Part shown: positions 37,001 to 53,991 of the stretch, one piece after another
Position numbering within the stretch: position 1 is the first letter of the stretch
Layout of the letters: each line of letters begins with the position of its first letter
Source of the DNA: Accumulibacter sp032229525
Lineage (GTDB): Bacteria; Pseudomonadota; Gammaproteobacteria; Burkholderiales; Rhodocyclaceae
DNA: 64,000 bases
Reading direction: 5' to 3'
Assembly: GCF_032229525.1 (NCBI RefSeq)
Contig: NZ_JAVTWB010000112.1
Location: forward strand, 1 to 64,000
Translations under genes and position numbers: made by a program
Notes under the pieces: generated by a model
What the model saw: only the letters and a program-made list of their open reading frames with translations
The model's database searches: none
Told to the model about the DNA's origin: nothing

Positions 37001-39229
37001 CCTCCGGCGGCACGACGGCCGTGCCGCGTTCGTCGATCAGCACTTGGCCAACGGCGGCGAAGCGGCCGTCCTCGGGCCAGTCTTCCAGGTCCAGCGGCAG
37101 GCGTCGCCGCCAGTTGGGATGCTGATCGTCACGGCTGCCGGGCAGGTTGGCCTGCTCGACGACGCCGAGAATATCCTCTGGCTGGACCATCAGCAGCTGC
37201 GCCGGGGTTCTGGCCAGAAATGCGTGCGTGGCGACGATGAAGGGTTGCGTCATCTCGGGGAGCGAGAAGGGATGCACGCTGGCGCCTTCGGGTAGCAGCT
37301 CGGCGTGCTTCAGGGCCATCAGGATGCGGGCGCGATCCTGGGCACGGTCGACGACCATCTGTTCGAACTGCGCCTCGTCGGGGAAAAGCTGCAGCGCCGC
37401 CCGGGTGTCGATGTCGTGACCCTTCCAGAAACCCTGCAAGGTCGGCAGATCGTGCGTACTGACGGCGACCAGTGCCTGCCGCGGATAGTCGGCAGGCGGC
37501 TTGAAGTTGCCGTCGTCGCTGCGTTCGAAGAAGAACGGGCGGTAGGAGAGCAGACCGGCGGTAGCCAGCCGTGGCCGGAAGCCGTCGGGGACGGTGCCGA
37601 GGTCCTCGCCGATGACCATGCAGCGATTGCGCTGGCTTTCCAGCGCGACGATGCCGAGCAGATCTTCGAACGCGTAACTGACGTAGGCGCCCTCGCTCGC
37701 TGGCTGACCGACGGGAACCCAGAACAGACGCGCCAGACCCATGACATGGTCGATGCGTAGCGCGCCAGCGTGACGCATGTTGGCGCGCAGCATGGTAACG
37801 AAGGGTGCGTAGGCGGCTTCGCGCAGGCGATACGGCACCAGCGGCGGCAGGCCCCAGTCCTGTCCGAGCGGGTTGAACTCGTCGGGGGGGGCGCCGACGT
37901 AGGCGTCGCCGGCAAAGGCGCCTTGCCAGGCCCAGGCCTCCGATCCGCCAGGATTGACGCCGACGGCGAGGTCCTGGTAGAGGCCGACACCGAGGCCACG
38001 ACGCCACGATTGTTGTCCGAGGGCGGTAAGCTGTTCCTCGGCGAGCCACTGCAGCCAGGCCGAGTAGTCGATCGCTTCGGCATGCTCGGCGGCAAACGCC
38101 GCCACCGCCGGCGCCTGTGGATCGCGGTACTTCTCCGGCCAGGCTGGCCAGCCCCAAACACCGGGGTTCTCTCCCTGGAAATGGGCCTGCAAGGCCTCGA
38201 AACGGGCGTGCAATTCCAGTGGCAGGCCACCCTCGGTGCGGAACAGGCGGAAGGCGCGCGCACGCGCCGTATCGCTGGCCAGGTGCTGCTCGCGGAAGTG
38301 CCGATAGAGTGCCACCAGCACCTCGCGCTTGGCCGCGGAAACTTCTTCGTAGTCGACCTCTTCACCAGCGCGCAGGCGCCGCAGGCGGGCCTGGAAACGT
38401 TCCGAAGCGACCAGATTGCGCGCTGCTTCGCACTCGCCGAATTCGGCAACTGCCTCGACGTCGATGTACAGCACGTTGACGAAGCAGCGACTGGAGGGGC
38501 TGTAGGGACTGATTCGCTTCGGGTCGTCCGGGAACAGGGCATGCAGCGGATTGACGCCGATCACGCCACCGCCGGCATCGGCCGAGGCGTCGAGCAGGGT
38601 ACGCAGGTCTCCGAAGTCACCGATGCCCCAGTTGCGCCGCGAGCGGATGCCGTAGAGTTGCACCGTCGGGCCCCAGACGCGGCCCTCTCCCTGCACCGCA
38701 TCGGGCAGGAAGCAGCTCGGCGGCGCGACGATCAGAGTCATCGCCTCCTGCGCCATGCCGCCGCGCCCGGCTTGCTCGATCTCCAGGCGGTAGTAGCCCG
38801 GCTCGAGTAAAGGTGGCAAGAGCAGTTCGCCGCGCAGGTAATCGACCTTGTCGAGGCGCTGCTCGGCAAGGCGTCGCAAGCTGGCCGGTTCGAACTCACC
38901 GCTGCTCGCGGCGCCGTTCTCGGGCGTCAGAATCCAGCGGTGCGGCTGGCTGGCGCGGGCGGCCGGCAGCGAGACCGGAAGCGCTGGCGCATCGCCGACC
39001 GCCACCACCTTGACTGACGACAGCGGGCGGAGCCACTCTTCTTCCTGCAAGGTTTGCAACAGCGCTGCGGGGTCGGCTTCGGCGGGAAAGTGCATCGCCC
39101 CCAGCAGGGCGCGCAGGGTTTGTTCCGAGGTGGCATGCGCCTTGCCCCAGACATCGTCATAGCCGGCGCTGATGCCACAGTACTCGGCAAGCTGCGCCAG
39201 TGCGCTGCGGCTGTTGTCGGCGGCAGCGC

Positions 39230-39233
<4 letters not shown>
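34095..39233 (-). CDS. malQ-treY: 4-alpha-glucanotransferase / maltooligosyl-trehalose synthase fusion
   Basis: A 1712-residue protein combining two GH families. Residues 1 to ~735 are MalQ (GH77), which disproportionates maltodextrins: GIRSRRNWGIGDFGDL, nucleophile Asp in ALRIDHVMGLARLFW, acid/base Glu in VIGEDLGTVPDG, and VSTHDLPTLQGFW. From about residue 752 it is TreY (GH13), which converts the reducing-end glucose of a maltodextrin to a terminal trehalosyl unit: ATYRMQFNRDFTFAQA, DVVPNHMG, nucleophile Asp in EGLRIDHPDG, ATSTHDSKRSEDARARI, and DIYQGCELWQFNLVDPDNRRPID. The joint (PPEEVPTTTRVAVIPRATYRM) is open and in frame. The ATG overlaps the treZ stop codon (ATGA). Last gene of the operon. 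Confidence 0.92.
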
Positions 39234-43194
<3,961 letters not shown>

Positions 43195-43205
43195 GGCTAA
43201 ATCTC

Positions 43206-44426
43206 CTAGATCTGGTAGCGGGTTACGCCCGCTACGTCCTCGCCTTTGGCGAGGACGACGATGCCGCCATCGCTGACGGTATAGCGGGCGCGGTCGGCGG
43301 CGGCGTCGAAGCCGATGCGCGAGTTTGGTTCGATGACGTTGTAGCGGTCGACGATGACCCGCTTGAGACGTGAGCCACGGCGGATGACCGTGTAGTCCAT
43401 GATCAGGCAGTCTTCAATTTCGACGTCTTCCTCAACGACGACTTCACGACGCAGCATCGAGTTCTTGATCCGTGCGCCGCTGACTCGTGAGCCCGCGGCG
43501 ATGGTGCTGTTGCTGATCTCGCCAGTGATCATTGGCGAGGGTCCCTGGTAAGAACTGGAGTTGATAAACCACTTCGGATTGAAGAGGTTGAAGCGCGGCT
43601 TGGCGCTGAGGACGTCGTAGTGGGCGTCGTAGTAGGCGTCAATGTTACCGACGTCGCGCCAGTACGACTGCTCCTCGTAGTCGGCGACGCCGGGGACGTG
43701 GTTGTCGGCGAAGTTGTAGGCCAGCACATTGTGAGTCTTGATCAGGCGCGGCAGGATATGGTGGCCGAAATCGTGCTCGCCGTTGTCGTTGGCCTCGCGC
43801 AGTGCTTTCAGCAGGACATCGGTATTGAACAGGTAGTTGCCCATCGAGCCATAGGCGCGCGTCGGGTCGCTGAGCATGGCCGGCGGATTCGTCGGCTTTT
43901 CCAGAAAGCCGCGGATGCGACTGTGGTCGTCGGCATCGATGATGCCGAAAGCCGTCGCCTCGGCCAGCGGTACCGGAATCGCCGCCACCGAGACGTGCGC
44001 CGAGTTCTGACGGTGAAAATCGATCATCTGCCGCACGTCCATGCGGTAGATATGATCCGCACCAAACACGGCGACCATGTCCGGTGAATGGCGTTCGATC
44101 AGGTTGATGTTCTGGAAGACGGCGTCGGAGGTCCCCTGGAACCACTCCTGACTCTCGCGCATCTGCGGCGGCACGACGGTGACGAACTGGCCGGTATAGG
44201 CGTTTGAATTGCCCCAGGCCTTGGCGACGTGCTCGATCAGCGACTGCGACTTGTACTGCACCATCATGTAGATGCCGTGGATCTGCGAGTTCACCAGGTT
44301 ACTGAGGACGAAGTCGGCGATGCGGTAGCGGCCGCCGAAGGGAACCGCCGGTTTGGAACGCTCTGCGGTCAGCGGATGCAGCCGGGAACCCTGGCCGCCG
44401 GCCAGTACCATGGCGAGTACTTTCAT
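43206..44426 (-). CDS. glgC: Glucose-1-phosphate adenylyltransferase
   Basis: Makes ADP-glucose from glucose 1-phosphate and ATP, the committed step of glycogen synthesis. The N-terminal nucleotidyltransferase has AMVLAGGQGSRLHPLTAERSKPAVPFGGRYRIADFVLSN, the catalytic Asp in VAVFGADHIYRMD and the sugar site GFLEKPTNPP..YGSMGNYLFNTD; the C-terminal left-handed beta-helix (ISNSTIAAGSRVSGARIKNSMLRREVVVEEDVEIEDCLIMD) provides allostery and tetramer contacts. Length 406 aa. The start has AAGGAG. Its partner glycogen synthase GlgA is not in this window. Confidence 0.95.
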   Translation of the reverse strand: MKVLAMVLAGGQGSRLHPLTAERSKPAVPFGGRYRIADFVLSNLVNSQIHGIYMMVQYKSQSLIEHVAKAWGNSNAYTGQFVTVVPPQMRESQEWFQGTSDAVFQNINLIERHSPDMVAVFGADHIYRMDVRQMIDFHRQNSAHVSVAAIPVPLAEATAFGIIDADDHSRIRGFLEKPTNPPAMLSDPTRAYGSMGNYLFNTDVLLKALREANDNGEHDFGHHILPRLIKTHNVLAYNFADNHVPGVADYEEQSYWRDVGNIDAYYDAHYDVLSAKPRFNLFNPKWFINSSSYQGPSPMITGEISNSTIAAGSRVSGARIKNSMLRREVVVEEDVEIEDCLIMDYTVIRRGSRLKRVIVDRYNVIEPNSRIGFDAAADRARYTVSDGGIVVLAKGEDVAGVTRYQI

Positions 44427-44450
44427 GATGTTTCTCCTTTATCGGTCAAA

Positions 44451-47810
<3,360 letters not shown>

Positions 47811-48130
47811 CATTTCCTCCACTCAAGGGAAGTCGTCAAGGTTGCCCATCTCGTTGCAACGAGCGAGCGGTTGTCGGAAAGCTTGTTTTGCGCCTGGCGG
47901 GGCGAATCGGCAGGCGGGCCCGACGTGGCCAGGGGCTGTTCGGTCCAGCCGGTAGTCGGGCCGTGGTACGGGCCCAGACAGGCCTGAGGGGCCCAGGGTA
48001 TCGCCACCGACGACCTTGTCAGACGGAGCATGACGGAATTGTCGGTGGCATACAAGCGCCACTGCCGCGACGATTGGCCCACCCGGGGCTGTTGCGGTGT
48101 TCATGTGGGTTGCGGGCAGCCGCGTGGCGG
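47811..48130. other. 320-bp spacer between glgB and treS
   Basis: The largest break within the glycogen/trehalose operon. Several GC-rich inverted repeats (for example around GGGCC, 47980-48000) are visible but no terminator with a T tract and no convincing gene. It could hold an internal promoter for treS-glgC-glgX-treZ-malQ/treY. Confidence 0.45.
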
Positions 48131-50065
48131 TCAAGACGACCGTTCGCCTTCCATTATCGGCTTCAGAACCACCACCGCCAACGGCGGCAGGGTCAGCGCC
48201 AGGGAGTGGAAATGACCGTGCGCGGCGATCGGACGCGCCTCGACCCGACCAAGATTACCCATGCCGCTGCCGCCGTAGTGCTCGGCATCACTGTTGAGGA
48301 TCTCCTCCCACTGGCCGCCGCGCGGTGCGCCGACGATGTAGTCATGGCGCGGTACCGGCGTGAAATTGCACAGCACCAGGACCGTATCGTCGCGGTGCTT
48401 GCCGTAGCGCAGGAAGCTGATGATGCTTTCCTCCCAGTTGGTGCAATCGACCCAGGCGAAGCCGTCGGTGTTGAAGTCGCGCTCATGCAGTGCTTTCTGC
48501 CCACGATAGGCGCGGTTGAGGTCGGCGACCCAAGACTGCACGCCGTGGTGCAACGGGTACTGGAGGACGTGCCATTCGAGGCTTTCGTCGTGCTGCCACT
48601 CGCGCCGCTGACCGAGCTCACCGCCCATGAACAGCAGCTTCTTGCCGGGGTGGGTCCACATCAGCCCGTAGAGCAGGCGTAGGTTGGCGAACTGTTGCCA
48701 TTCGTCGCCCGGCATCTTGCCGATCAGCGCGCCCTTGCCGTGCACCACCTCGTCGTGCGACAGCGGCAGGACGAAGTTCTCGGTAAACGCGTACCACACA
48801 CCGAAGGTGAGCTTGTCGTGCTGGTACTTGCGAAACAGCGGTTGCTGCTGGAAGTACTTCAGGGTGTCGTTCATCCAGCCCATGTTCCACTTCATGCCGA
48901 AACCGAGGCCGCCCATGTAGGTGGGGCGCGAAACCATCGGCCAGGCGGTGGACTCCTCGGCCATCGTCTGGACGTCCGGATGATCGCGATAGACCGCTTC
49001 ATTAAGGCTGCGCAGGAAGCTCATCGATTCGAGGTTCTCGCGTCCGCCATGCTCGTTGGGGATCCATTCACCCTCCTCGCGGCCGTAGTCGAGGTAGAGC
49101 ATCGAGGCGACGGCATCGACCCGCAGGCCATCCACGTGGTATTTGTCGAGCCAGAACAGGGCGCTGGACATCAGGAAACCGCGCACTTCGTTGCGACCGA
49201 GGTTGAAAATCGAACTCTTCCAGTCCGGGTGAAAGCCCTGGCGCGGATCCTCGTGTTCGTAGAGGCAGGTACCGTCAAAGTTGGCCAGGCCATGGCCGTC
49301 GGCCGGAAAGTGCGAGGGCACCCAGTCGAGAATGACCGCGATTCCCGCCTGGTGCAGGGTGTCGATCAGGAACATGAAGTCTTCGGGCGACCCGTAGCGT
49401 GCTGTCGGTGCGAAATAGCCGGTGGTCTGGTAGCCCCATGAGCCGTAGAACGGGTGCTCCATCACCGGCAGCAGTTCGACGTGGGTGAAGCCCATCTCGT
49501 TGACGTAGGCGGCCAGTTGCGGCGCCATTTCGCGATAGCTGAGCGAACGGTTGTTGTCCTCGGGAATGCGCCGCCAGGAGCCGAGGTGCACCTCGTAGAT
49601 CGACAGCGGCGCATTGAGTGCGTTGACCGCCCGGCGCTTGGCCATCCACTCGCTGTCGCTCCAGCTGTAGTCGAGCGTGCACAGACGCGAAGCGCTGCGC
49701 GGCGGCTCCTCCGACTGGCGGGCAAAGGGGTCGGCTTTCTCCTGGACGCCGTTGCCGCTGGTGATGTGGAACTTGTAGCTGTCGCCCAGTGCCGGTCCGG
49801 CCAGGAAGCCCTCCCAGATACCCGACTGGTCGTCACGGCGATGGAGAGGGTGGCTCTCCACTTGCCAGTGGTTGAAGTCGCCGACCACCGACACTTTCTC
49901 GGCGTTCGGTGCCCAGACGCTGAACTGGAAGCCGGCCTGAGCAGCCTTTTTAGTGGCATGCGCGCCAAAGCGGTCGTAGAGCCTGGTGTGGTTGCCTTCG
50001 CGAAAAAGGTAGATGTCTTGTTCGCTGAACAGGCTGTTTGCGACTACAGGAGTGGTAACTTTCAA
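48131..50065 (-). CDS. glgB: 1,4-alpha-glucan branching enzyme
   Basis: Introduces alpha-1,6 branches into glycogen. The 644-residue GH13_9 protein has a CBM48 domain (FQFSVWAPNAEKVSVVGDFNHWQ) and the catalytic motifs DWVPSHFPADGHGLANFDGT, nucleophile Asp in VDGLRVDAVASMLYLDYGREEGEWIPN, acid Glu in TMAEESTAWPMVSRP, and VLPLSHDEVVHGK. No ATG or GTG exists near the homology start; a TTG at 50065 has GGAGG six bases upstream and overlaps the mscS stop as TTGA, so I assign a coupled TTG start. The protein lacks the long N1 domain of E. coli GlgB (728 aa). Confidence 0.93.
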   Translation of the reverse strand: MKVTTPVVANSLFSEQDIYLFREGNHTRLYDRFGAHATKKAAQAGFQFSVWAPNAEKVSVVGDFNHWQVESHPLHRRDDQSGIWEGFLAGPALGDSYKFHITSGNGVQEKADPFARQSEEPPRSASRLCTLDYSWSDSEWMAKRRAVNALNAPLSIYEVHLGSWRRIPEDNNRSLSYREMAPQLAAYVNEMGFTHVELLPVMEHPFYGSWGYQTTGYFAPTARYGSPEDFMFLIDTLHQAGIAVILDWVPSHFPADGHGLANFDGTCLYEHEDPRQGFHPDWKSSIFNLGRNEVRGFLMSSALFWLDKYHVDGLRVDAVASMLYLDYGREEGEWIPNEHGGRENLESMSFLRSLNEAVYRDHPDVQTMAEESTAWPMVSRPTYMGGLGFGMKWNMGWMNDTLKYFQQQPLFRKYQHDKLTFGVWYAFTENFVLPLSHDEVVHGKGALIGKMPGDEWQQFANLRLLYGLMWTHPGKKLLFMGGELGQRREWQHDESLEWHVLQYPLHHGVQSWVADLNRAYRGQKALHERDFNTDGFAWVDCTNWEESIISFLRYGKHRDDTVLVLCNFTPVPRHDYIVGAPRGGQWEEILNSDAEHYGGSGMGNLGRVEARPIAAHGHFHSLALTLPPLAVVVLKPIMEGERSS

Positions 50066-50976
50066 TGCGTACCTCCGGGGTGTTGCTTGCTGTCGTCCAT
50101 CGCCAGATGCAAGGGCGGGCTTGAACCGTCCTTGGCCTGACCGGGATAGACGGTGAGATGCGGAAAGGGAATTTCGATGCCGGCAGCGTCGAACGCATAT
50201 TTGAGGCGGCGCAGACATTCCCGGCGTACACCCCACTGCTCGATCGGCGCGACCTTGAAGCGGCAGCGCAGAATCACCGCCGAATCAGCCCAGGAGTCGA
50301 CGCCGACCATCTCGACGTCATCGATTATCTTCGGCCCGAATAGCGGATCGGCGCGCAACTCGGTGCCGACCTGGCGCATGACCTCGAGCGCCTGATCCAC
50401 GTTCTCGCGGTAGGCGACGCCGACGTCGACCACAGCGAAAGCAAACCCGCGAGTCTTGTTGGTAACCGAGGTGATACTGCCGTTGGGGACGAAGTGGACG
50501 TTGCCATCGTAGTCACGCATGCGCACGTAGCGCAGGGTGATTTCTTCGACGACGCCTCCTTTGCCACCGGCTTCTACGACATCTCCCTGGCGGATCTGGT
50601 TCTCGAGCAGCAGAAAAAAGCCGGAGAAATAATCCTTGACCAGGCTCTGCGCGCCGAAGCCGACGGCGACGCCGACGACGCCGGCGGCGCCAAGGATGGG
50701 GGCAATCGAGACGCCCAGTTCCGCCAGGATCAGGATGCCGGCGACCAGCGAAACCATCACCGACGCGGCGTAGCGGAAGACGCGGCCCAGGGTGGCGACG
50801 CGTTTTACCTCCTCGCTGTCGTCGAGGCTGCGGCTGATGTAGATGCGAAAGCTGCGGATCAGCTTGTGCGAGAAGGCCATGGCAGCCCACGCCAGCAGGG
50901 CGATGAGGACAATGCGCAGGGCCGACGCCATGACCGGTGTCAGGCTTTGGCTGAAGGAAAGCAGTTGGTCGAGCAT
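50062..50976 (-). CDS. mscS: Small-conductance mechanosensitive channel MscS
   Basis: A 304-residue MscS-family channel that opens under membrane tension to release solutes on hypo-osmotic shock. Three N-terminal hydrophobic helices (ALRIVLIALLAWAAMAFSHKLI; VFRYAASVMVSLVAGILILAELGV; then the pore helix IAPILGAAGVVGVAVGFGAQSLVKDYFSGFFLLLE) are followed by the beta domain (GDVVEAGGKGGVVEEITLRYVRMRDYDGNVHFVPNG) and the mixed alpha/beta C-terminal vestibule. It is the first gene of the glycogen/trehalose operon and overlaps glgB by 4 bp. Pairing an osmotic release valve with trehalose enzymes makes sense, since trehalose is an osmolyte (inference). Confidence 0.93.
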   Translation of the reverse strand: MLDQLLSFSQSLTPVMASALRIVLIALLAWAAMAFSHKLIRSFRIYISRSLDDSEEVKRVATLGRVFRYAASVMVSLVAGILILAELGVSIAPILGAAGVVGVAVGFGAQSLVKDYFSGFFLLLENQIRQGDVVEAGGKGGVVEEITLRYVRMRDYDGNVHFVPNGSITSVTNKTRGFAFAVVDVGVAYRENVDQALEVMRQVGTELRADPLFGPKIIDDVEMVGVDSWADSAVILRCRFKVAPIEQWGVRRECLRRLKYAFDAAGIEIPFPHLTVYPGQAKDGSSPPLHLAMDDSKQHPGGTH

Positions 50977-51024
50977 CGTTGCGTCAATTTCCTCTCGGTG
51001 GCCAAGCGATGGGCGAAAAATCGC

Positions 51025-51073
51025 TTGTAAAATAAGTTCCAGCCTAATAGTATTGCACAAACTTAATTTGCAA
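51025..51073 (+). promoter_or_regulatory. Predicted marR promoter with overlapping palindrome
   Basis: TTGTAA (51025-51030) and TAGTAT (51048-51053) are spaced by 17 bp, a plausible sigma-70 promoter reading toward marR. Immediately after it TTGCA (51053-51057) and TGCAA (51069-51073) form an inverted repeat of about 21 bp, the size of a MarR-family operator. The segment is strikingly AT-rich against the surrounding GC-rich DNA and lies between marR and mscS. Confidence 0.5.
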
Positions 51074-51093
51074 GCAACGTGAGGACTGGCACG

Positions 51094-51554
51094 ATGACGA
51101 ACGGAGTGGCGTTGAAGAGCGACGGTCGCGGGCGGGAGAAGCCCTTTGGCGATCAGCAGGATGATCCCGGGATGGCTCCAGAGTGTTCTGATGAAGCCTT
51201 TGGCAAGGTGCTGCAGCTCGTGCGCACGGTTCAGACGGGCATGCAGAACATCGACGACCGGCACGGCCTGAGTGGTGCCCAGCTGTGGGCCATGTGGCAG
51301 ATTTCGGCGCGACCCGGCTTGCGGGTGTCGGATCTGGCGCGGGCGCTGCAGATCAAGCCTTCGACGGCGAGCAACCTGCTCGACAAGCTCGAACTGCGCC
51401 AACTGATGCGCCGTGAAAGGCACGACACCGACAACCGCGTGGTCAGCCTCTATCTGACCGACGCAGGCCACCAGCTGGTCAAGGACATTCCTGGCCCGAC
51501 GCAAGGCCGACTGCGCCGCGCCTTGGGGGAAATGGCGGCGCCGGTTCTGGCCGG
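51094..51554 (+). CDS. MarR family regulator (3' end cut by gap)
   Basis: A winged-helix regulator of the MarR family with about 153 residues present. After a ~30-residue polar leader come the dimerisation helix (EAFGKVLQLVRTVQTGMQNIDDRHGLSGAQLWAMWQI), the recognition helix (LRVSDLARALQIKPSTASNLLDKLELRQLMRRERHDTDNRVVSLYLTDAG) including the conserved wing Asp/Arg (DTDNR), and the start of the last helices. The C-terminal ~20-30 residues fall in the gap at 51555-51654; after the gap an RKLVRR-stop string (51656-51676) could be its end. The ATG at 51094 follows GAGG; a GTG at 51079 is an alternative. Divergent from mscS, so it may control that operon (inference). Confidence 0.82.
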
Positions 51555-51654
51555 NNNNNNNNNNNNNNNNNNNNNNNNNNNNNNNNNNNNNNNNNNNNNN
51601 NNNNNNNNNNNNNNNNNNNNNNNNNNNNNNNNNNNNNNNNNNNNNNNNNNNNNN
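51555..51654. other. Assembly gap, 100 N, true size unknown
   Basis: Exactly 100 N without repeated flanks. It truncates the marR gene. Size and content are unknown. Confidence 0.9.
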
Positions 51655-51709
51655 CCGTAAGCTTGTCCGCCGTTAAAGCAGGGTTCGATCAAGCGGCGCG
51701 ACGTCTTCG

Positions 51710-52348
51710 CTAGGGAAGTTCGTCGAGCCCCACCGTGGCCAGATGGTCGGTAACGCCCCACGCCTCCAGGCTCCAGTGTTCACCGTCGCCACGCACCCAG
51801 TTGATGCCGGCATTCGGAATGAGGAAATCCCGTGGCTGATTCAACGAGGTGCCGCGCACCAGGCGGTTGACGATATCGAGCACGCCGCCGTGCGTCACCA
51901 CGATGACCGTGCAGCCCCGATGATCCTCGGCGATTCGCCGCAAGCCGGTGCTGACTCGCTGGTGTAGTTGGCGCAGACTCTCGCCGCCATAGGGGATGAC
52001 GAAATCCGGTTCTCGCCCTTCGAACAAAGCATAAACATCCGGATATCGGTCACGTGACTGATCGTAGGTCAGCCCTTCGAAAAGGCCGTAGCGTCGCTCG
52101 CGGAATTCCGGTCGCAGCGTCGGGACCAGCTTCAGGCTGGCCGCAATGCGTTCGGCAGTCTGTCGGGCGCGCAGCAGGTCGCTGCTGTACAGCGCCGCCA
52201 CCGGCACCGCCGACAACCACTCCGCCGCCGCTTCAGCCTGGGCCTTGCCCGTCGTATCCAGGCCGACGTCAATGTTTCCCTGGATACGCTTTTCTGCGTT
52301 CCAGGAGGTTTCGCCGTGGCGGACCAGGCAGATGCGGGTGGCTTCCAT
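51710..52348 (-). CDS. Histidine phosphatase family protein
   Basis: A 212-residue phosphatase of the phosphoglycerate-mutase-like branch. It has the catalytic LVRHGETSWNAEKRIQG motif (phospho-His), the Glu-containing FRERRYGLFEGLTYDQ segment and the second histidine in VIVVTHGGVLDIVNRLV. Relatives include GpmB, CobC and general sugar-phosphate phosphatases; the C-terminus ends without the features of the true glycolytic mutase. Substrate cannot be fixed from sequence. The start at 52348 is where family similarity begins. Confidence 0.87.
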   Translation of the reverse strand: MEATRICLVRHGETSWNAEKRIQGNIDVGLDTTGKAQAEAAAEWLSAVPVAALYSSDLLRARQTAERIAASLKLVPTLRPEFRERRYGLFEGLTYDQSRDRYPDVYALFEGREPDFVIPYGGESLRQLHQRVSTGLRRIAEDHRGCTVIVVTHGGVLDIVNRLVRGTSLNQPRDFLIPNAGINWVRGDGEHWSLEAWGVTDHLATVGLDELP

Positions 52349-52707
52349 AGGTATTGATTCACTAGCTGCGTTGACGACCAGCAATCGGCCGACGGAAAGA
52401 CCCGGACTTCGCCGGCGTGAAGCCTCGCTCCGTCAGGTTCGGAAGGAGCAGATTCTAAGGCATTTGCGGTGACTGCTCCGCCTGTCAGGGGCAATCGGAA
52501 GCGCCGGTCAGACAGCCGCTGCTCCTCATCACTCGGCCGCAAGCCACCACGCTGCCCGCAGCGATTGTCCGCAGCGTCTCCCGGCGCACTGCACTTTGCC
52601 CGCCGGGCGGCTCGCCGTGCGCAGTTTCGCTGATCCAGCGCATCACCAGGTGAATTGGCGGGAGCAGATCTGCGACTAAAATACGGCATCCGGCATCTGC
52701 CCGGGGT
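52349..52707. other. 359-bp region with an SRP-RNA-like string
   Basis: Between the DUF3422 gene and the phosphatase gene, both on the minus strand. It has no convincing coding frame. At 52432-52451 it reads GTCAGGTTCGGAAGGAGCAG, very close to the conserved SRP RNA hairpin. An inverted repeat GGAGCAG (52445-52451) / CTGCTCC (52473-52479) overlaps it. Confidence 0.4.
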
Positions 52708-53991
52708 CTAAGTGGTCGCGCGTTGCACCAGCTGGCGGATATGCCGAACGCCCAGCGCAGCAACAATGACGACGATCGGAATCGCGATCCCGGTGACGAT
52801 TTCCGGATTGACCGGCGCGCCTGCCGCCTTGACGGCCTTGGCCGCATAACCGATCAAGCCGACCACGTAGTAGCTGACCGCGGCCACCGACAAGCCTTCC
52901 ACCGTCTCCTGCAGACGCAACTGCAGTTTCGCGCGTCGGGCGGCGGTGCTGAGCAACGACTGGTTCTGCCGCTGCAATGCGATGTCGACCCGCGTACGCA
53001 ACATTTCGCTGGCGCGACTGATCCGCTCCGACAGACTGTCCTGCAGCCTGGCGACGGTTTCGCAGGTGCTCATCGCCGGCACCAGGCGGCGTTCGACGAA
53101 CTCGCGCATCGTTTGCACGCCTTCCACACGCACTTCCCGTAGTTCTGCCAGGCGGCGTTCCACCAGCTCCTGGTAGGCGCGCGCCGCGCAGATCCGGCCC
53201 AAAGTGGCCGAAATAGTCCCCTCGACGACGGCGGCAAGCCTCGTCAGCCGGTCAAGGAGAGCGGGCTCGTCTTCACTTCTGACGTTCACCATTTCATTGA
53301 GCAGCGCCGCCAGTTGCTGGTCGGCATCCGCCAGCACCGGCAGGGTGGCCCGGGCTATCGGGAGCGTCAGCAGCGCGCGCATCAGATAGGTTTCTATCTC
53401 GAGCACGCGCTGTACCATCCGTCCTGCCTGGCGCGGTGTAAGGCTGACATCCTCGATCAGGAAGCGGCTGAAACCGTCCGCATGGATGCGAAAGTCCGCC
53501 CGCACGCTGGCAACACCGTCGCCAACGATTGAGCCGACCAGCGGATTGCCTTCAAACCAGCTGGCCAGTTCCTCGCTGCCGGGTGTTGCCACCGGAGCTG
53601 TACGCACCGCCACGTGTGCCGCCACCAGCACTTGCCCCGGCAGTCCATCGAGCCAGTCTTGCGGGACGCTCGTGATTACCGGCTGGACAAAGGGATCGCC
53701 GAATTCGCCTTGGCGGAAGAAAGTGTAGCTGCTGCTCTCAGCGCCTCTCTCCCACTTGAGCCTGAAGGTGCCGAGGTCGACCTTGAAGTGATTGTGGTCC
53801 GCTGCCGGCGACGTGACGCCGTAACGCGTGCATAGCTCGACGATCGACTCGTACTCTGCTTGCCTGTTCGATGGGTCACTGGCCAGCGCCAGATACGAGG
53901 CTTGCTCGGGGATGCTTAGCGCTTCCGGCGGGCGGGCGTGCAGCTCATAGTTGAGCGCAAAGCGCTGCGGGTGATTGACGGGTTTTGTCAC
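52708..53991 (-). CDS. DUF3422 membrane protein
   Basis: A 427-residue protein of the DUF3422 family, found widely in proteobacteria and without an assigned function. The N-terminal signature HPQRFALNYELHARPPEALSIPEQASYLA is clear, with the HNHFKVDLGTFRLKWERGAESSSYTFF segment after it. The C-terminal third is helical and ends in two hydrophobic segments (GLSVAAVSYYVVGLIGYAAKAVKAAG and EIVTGIAIPIVVIVAALGVRHIRQLV), so it is probably anchored in the inner membrane with its bulk in the cytoplasm. Start codon GTG with AGGA upstream. Confidence 0.87.
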   Translation of the reverse strand: MTKPVNHPQRFALNYELHARPPEALSIPEQASYLALASDPSNRQAEYESIVELCTRYGVTSPAADHNHFKVDLGTFRLKWERGAESSSYTFFRQGEFGDPFVQPVITSVPQDWLDGLPGQVLVAAHVAVRTAPVATPGSEELASWFEGNPLVGSIVGDGVASVRADFRIHADGFSRFLIEDVSLTPRQAGRMVQRVLEIETYLMRALLTLPIARATLPVLADADQQLAALLNEMVNVRSEDEPALLDRLTRLAAVVEGTISATLGRICAARAYQELVERRLAELREVRVEGVQTMREFVERRLVPAMSTCETVARLQDSLSERISRASEMLRTRVDIALQRQNQSLLSTAARRAKLQLRLQETVEGLSVAAVSYYVVGLIGYAAKAVKAAGAPVNPEIVTGIAIPIVVIVAALGVRHIRQLVQRATT

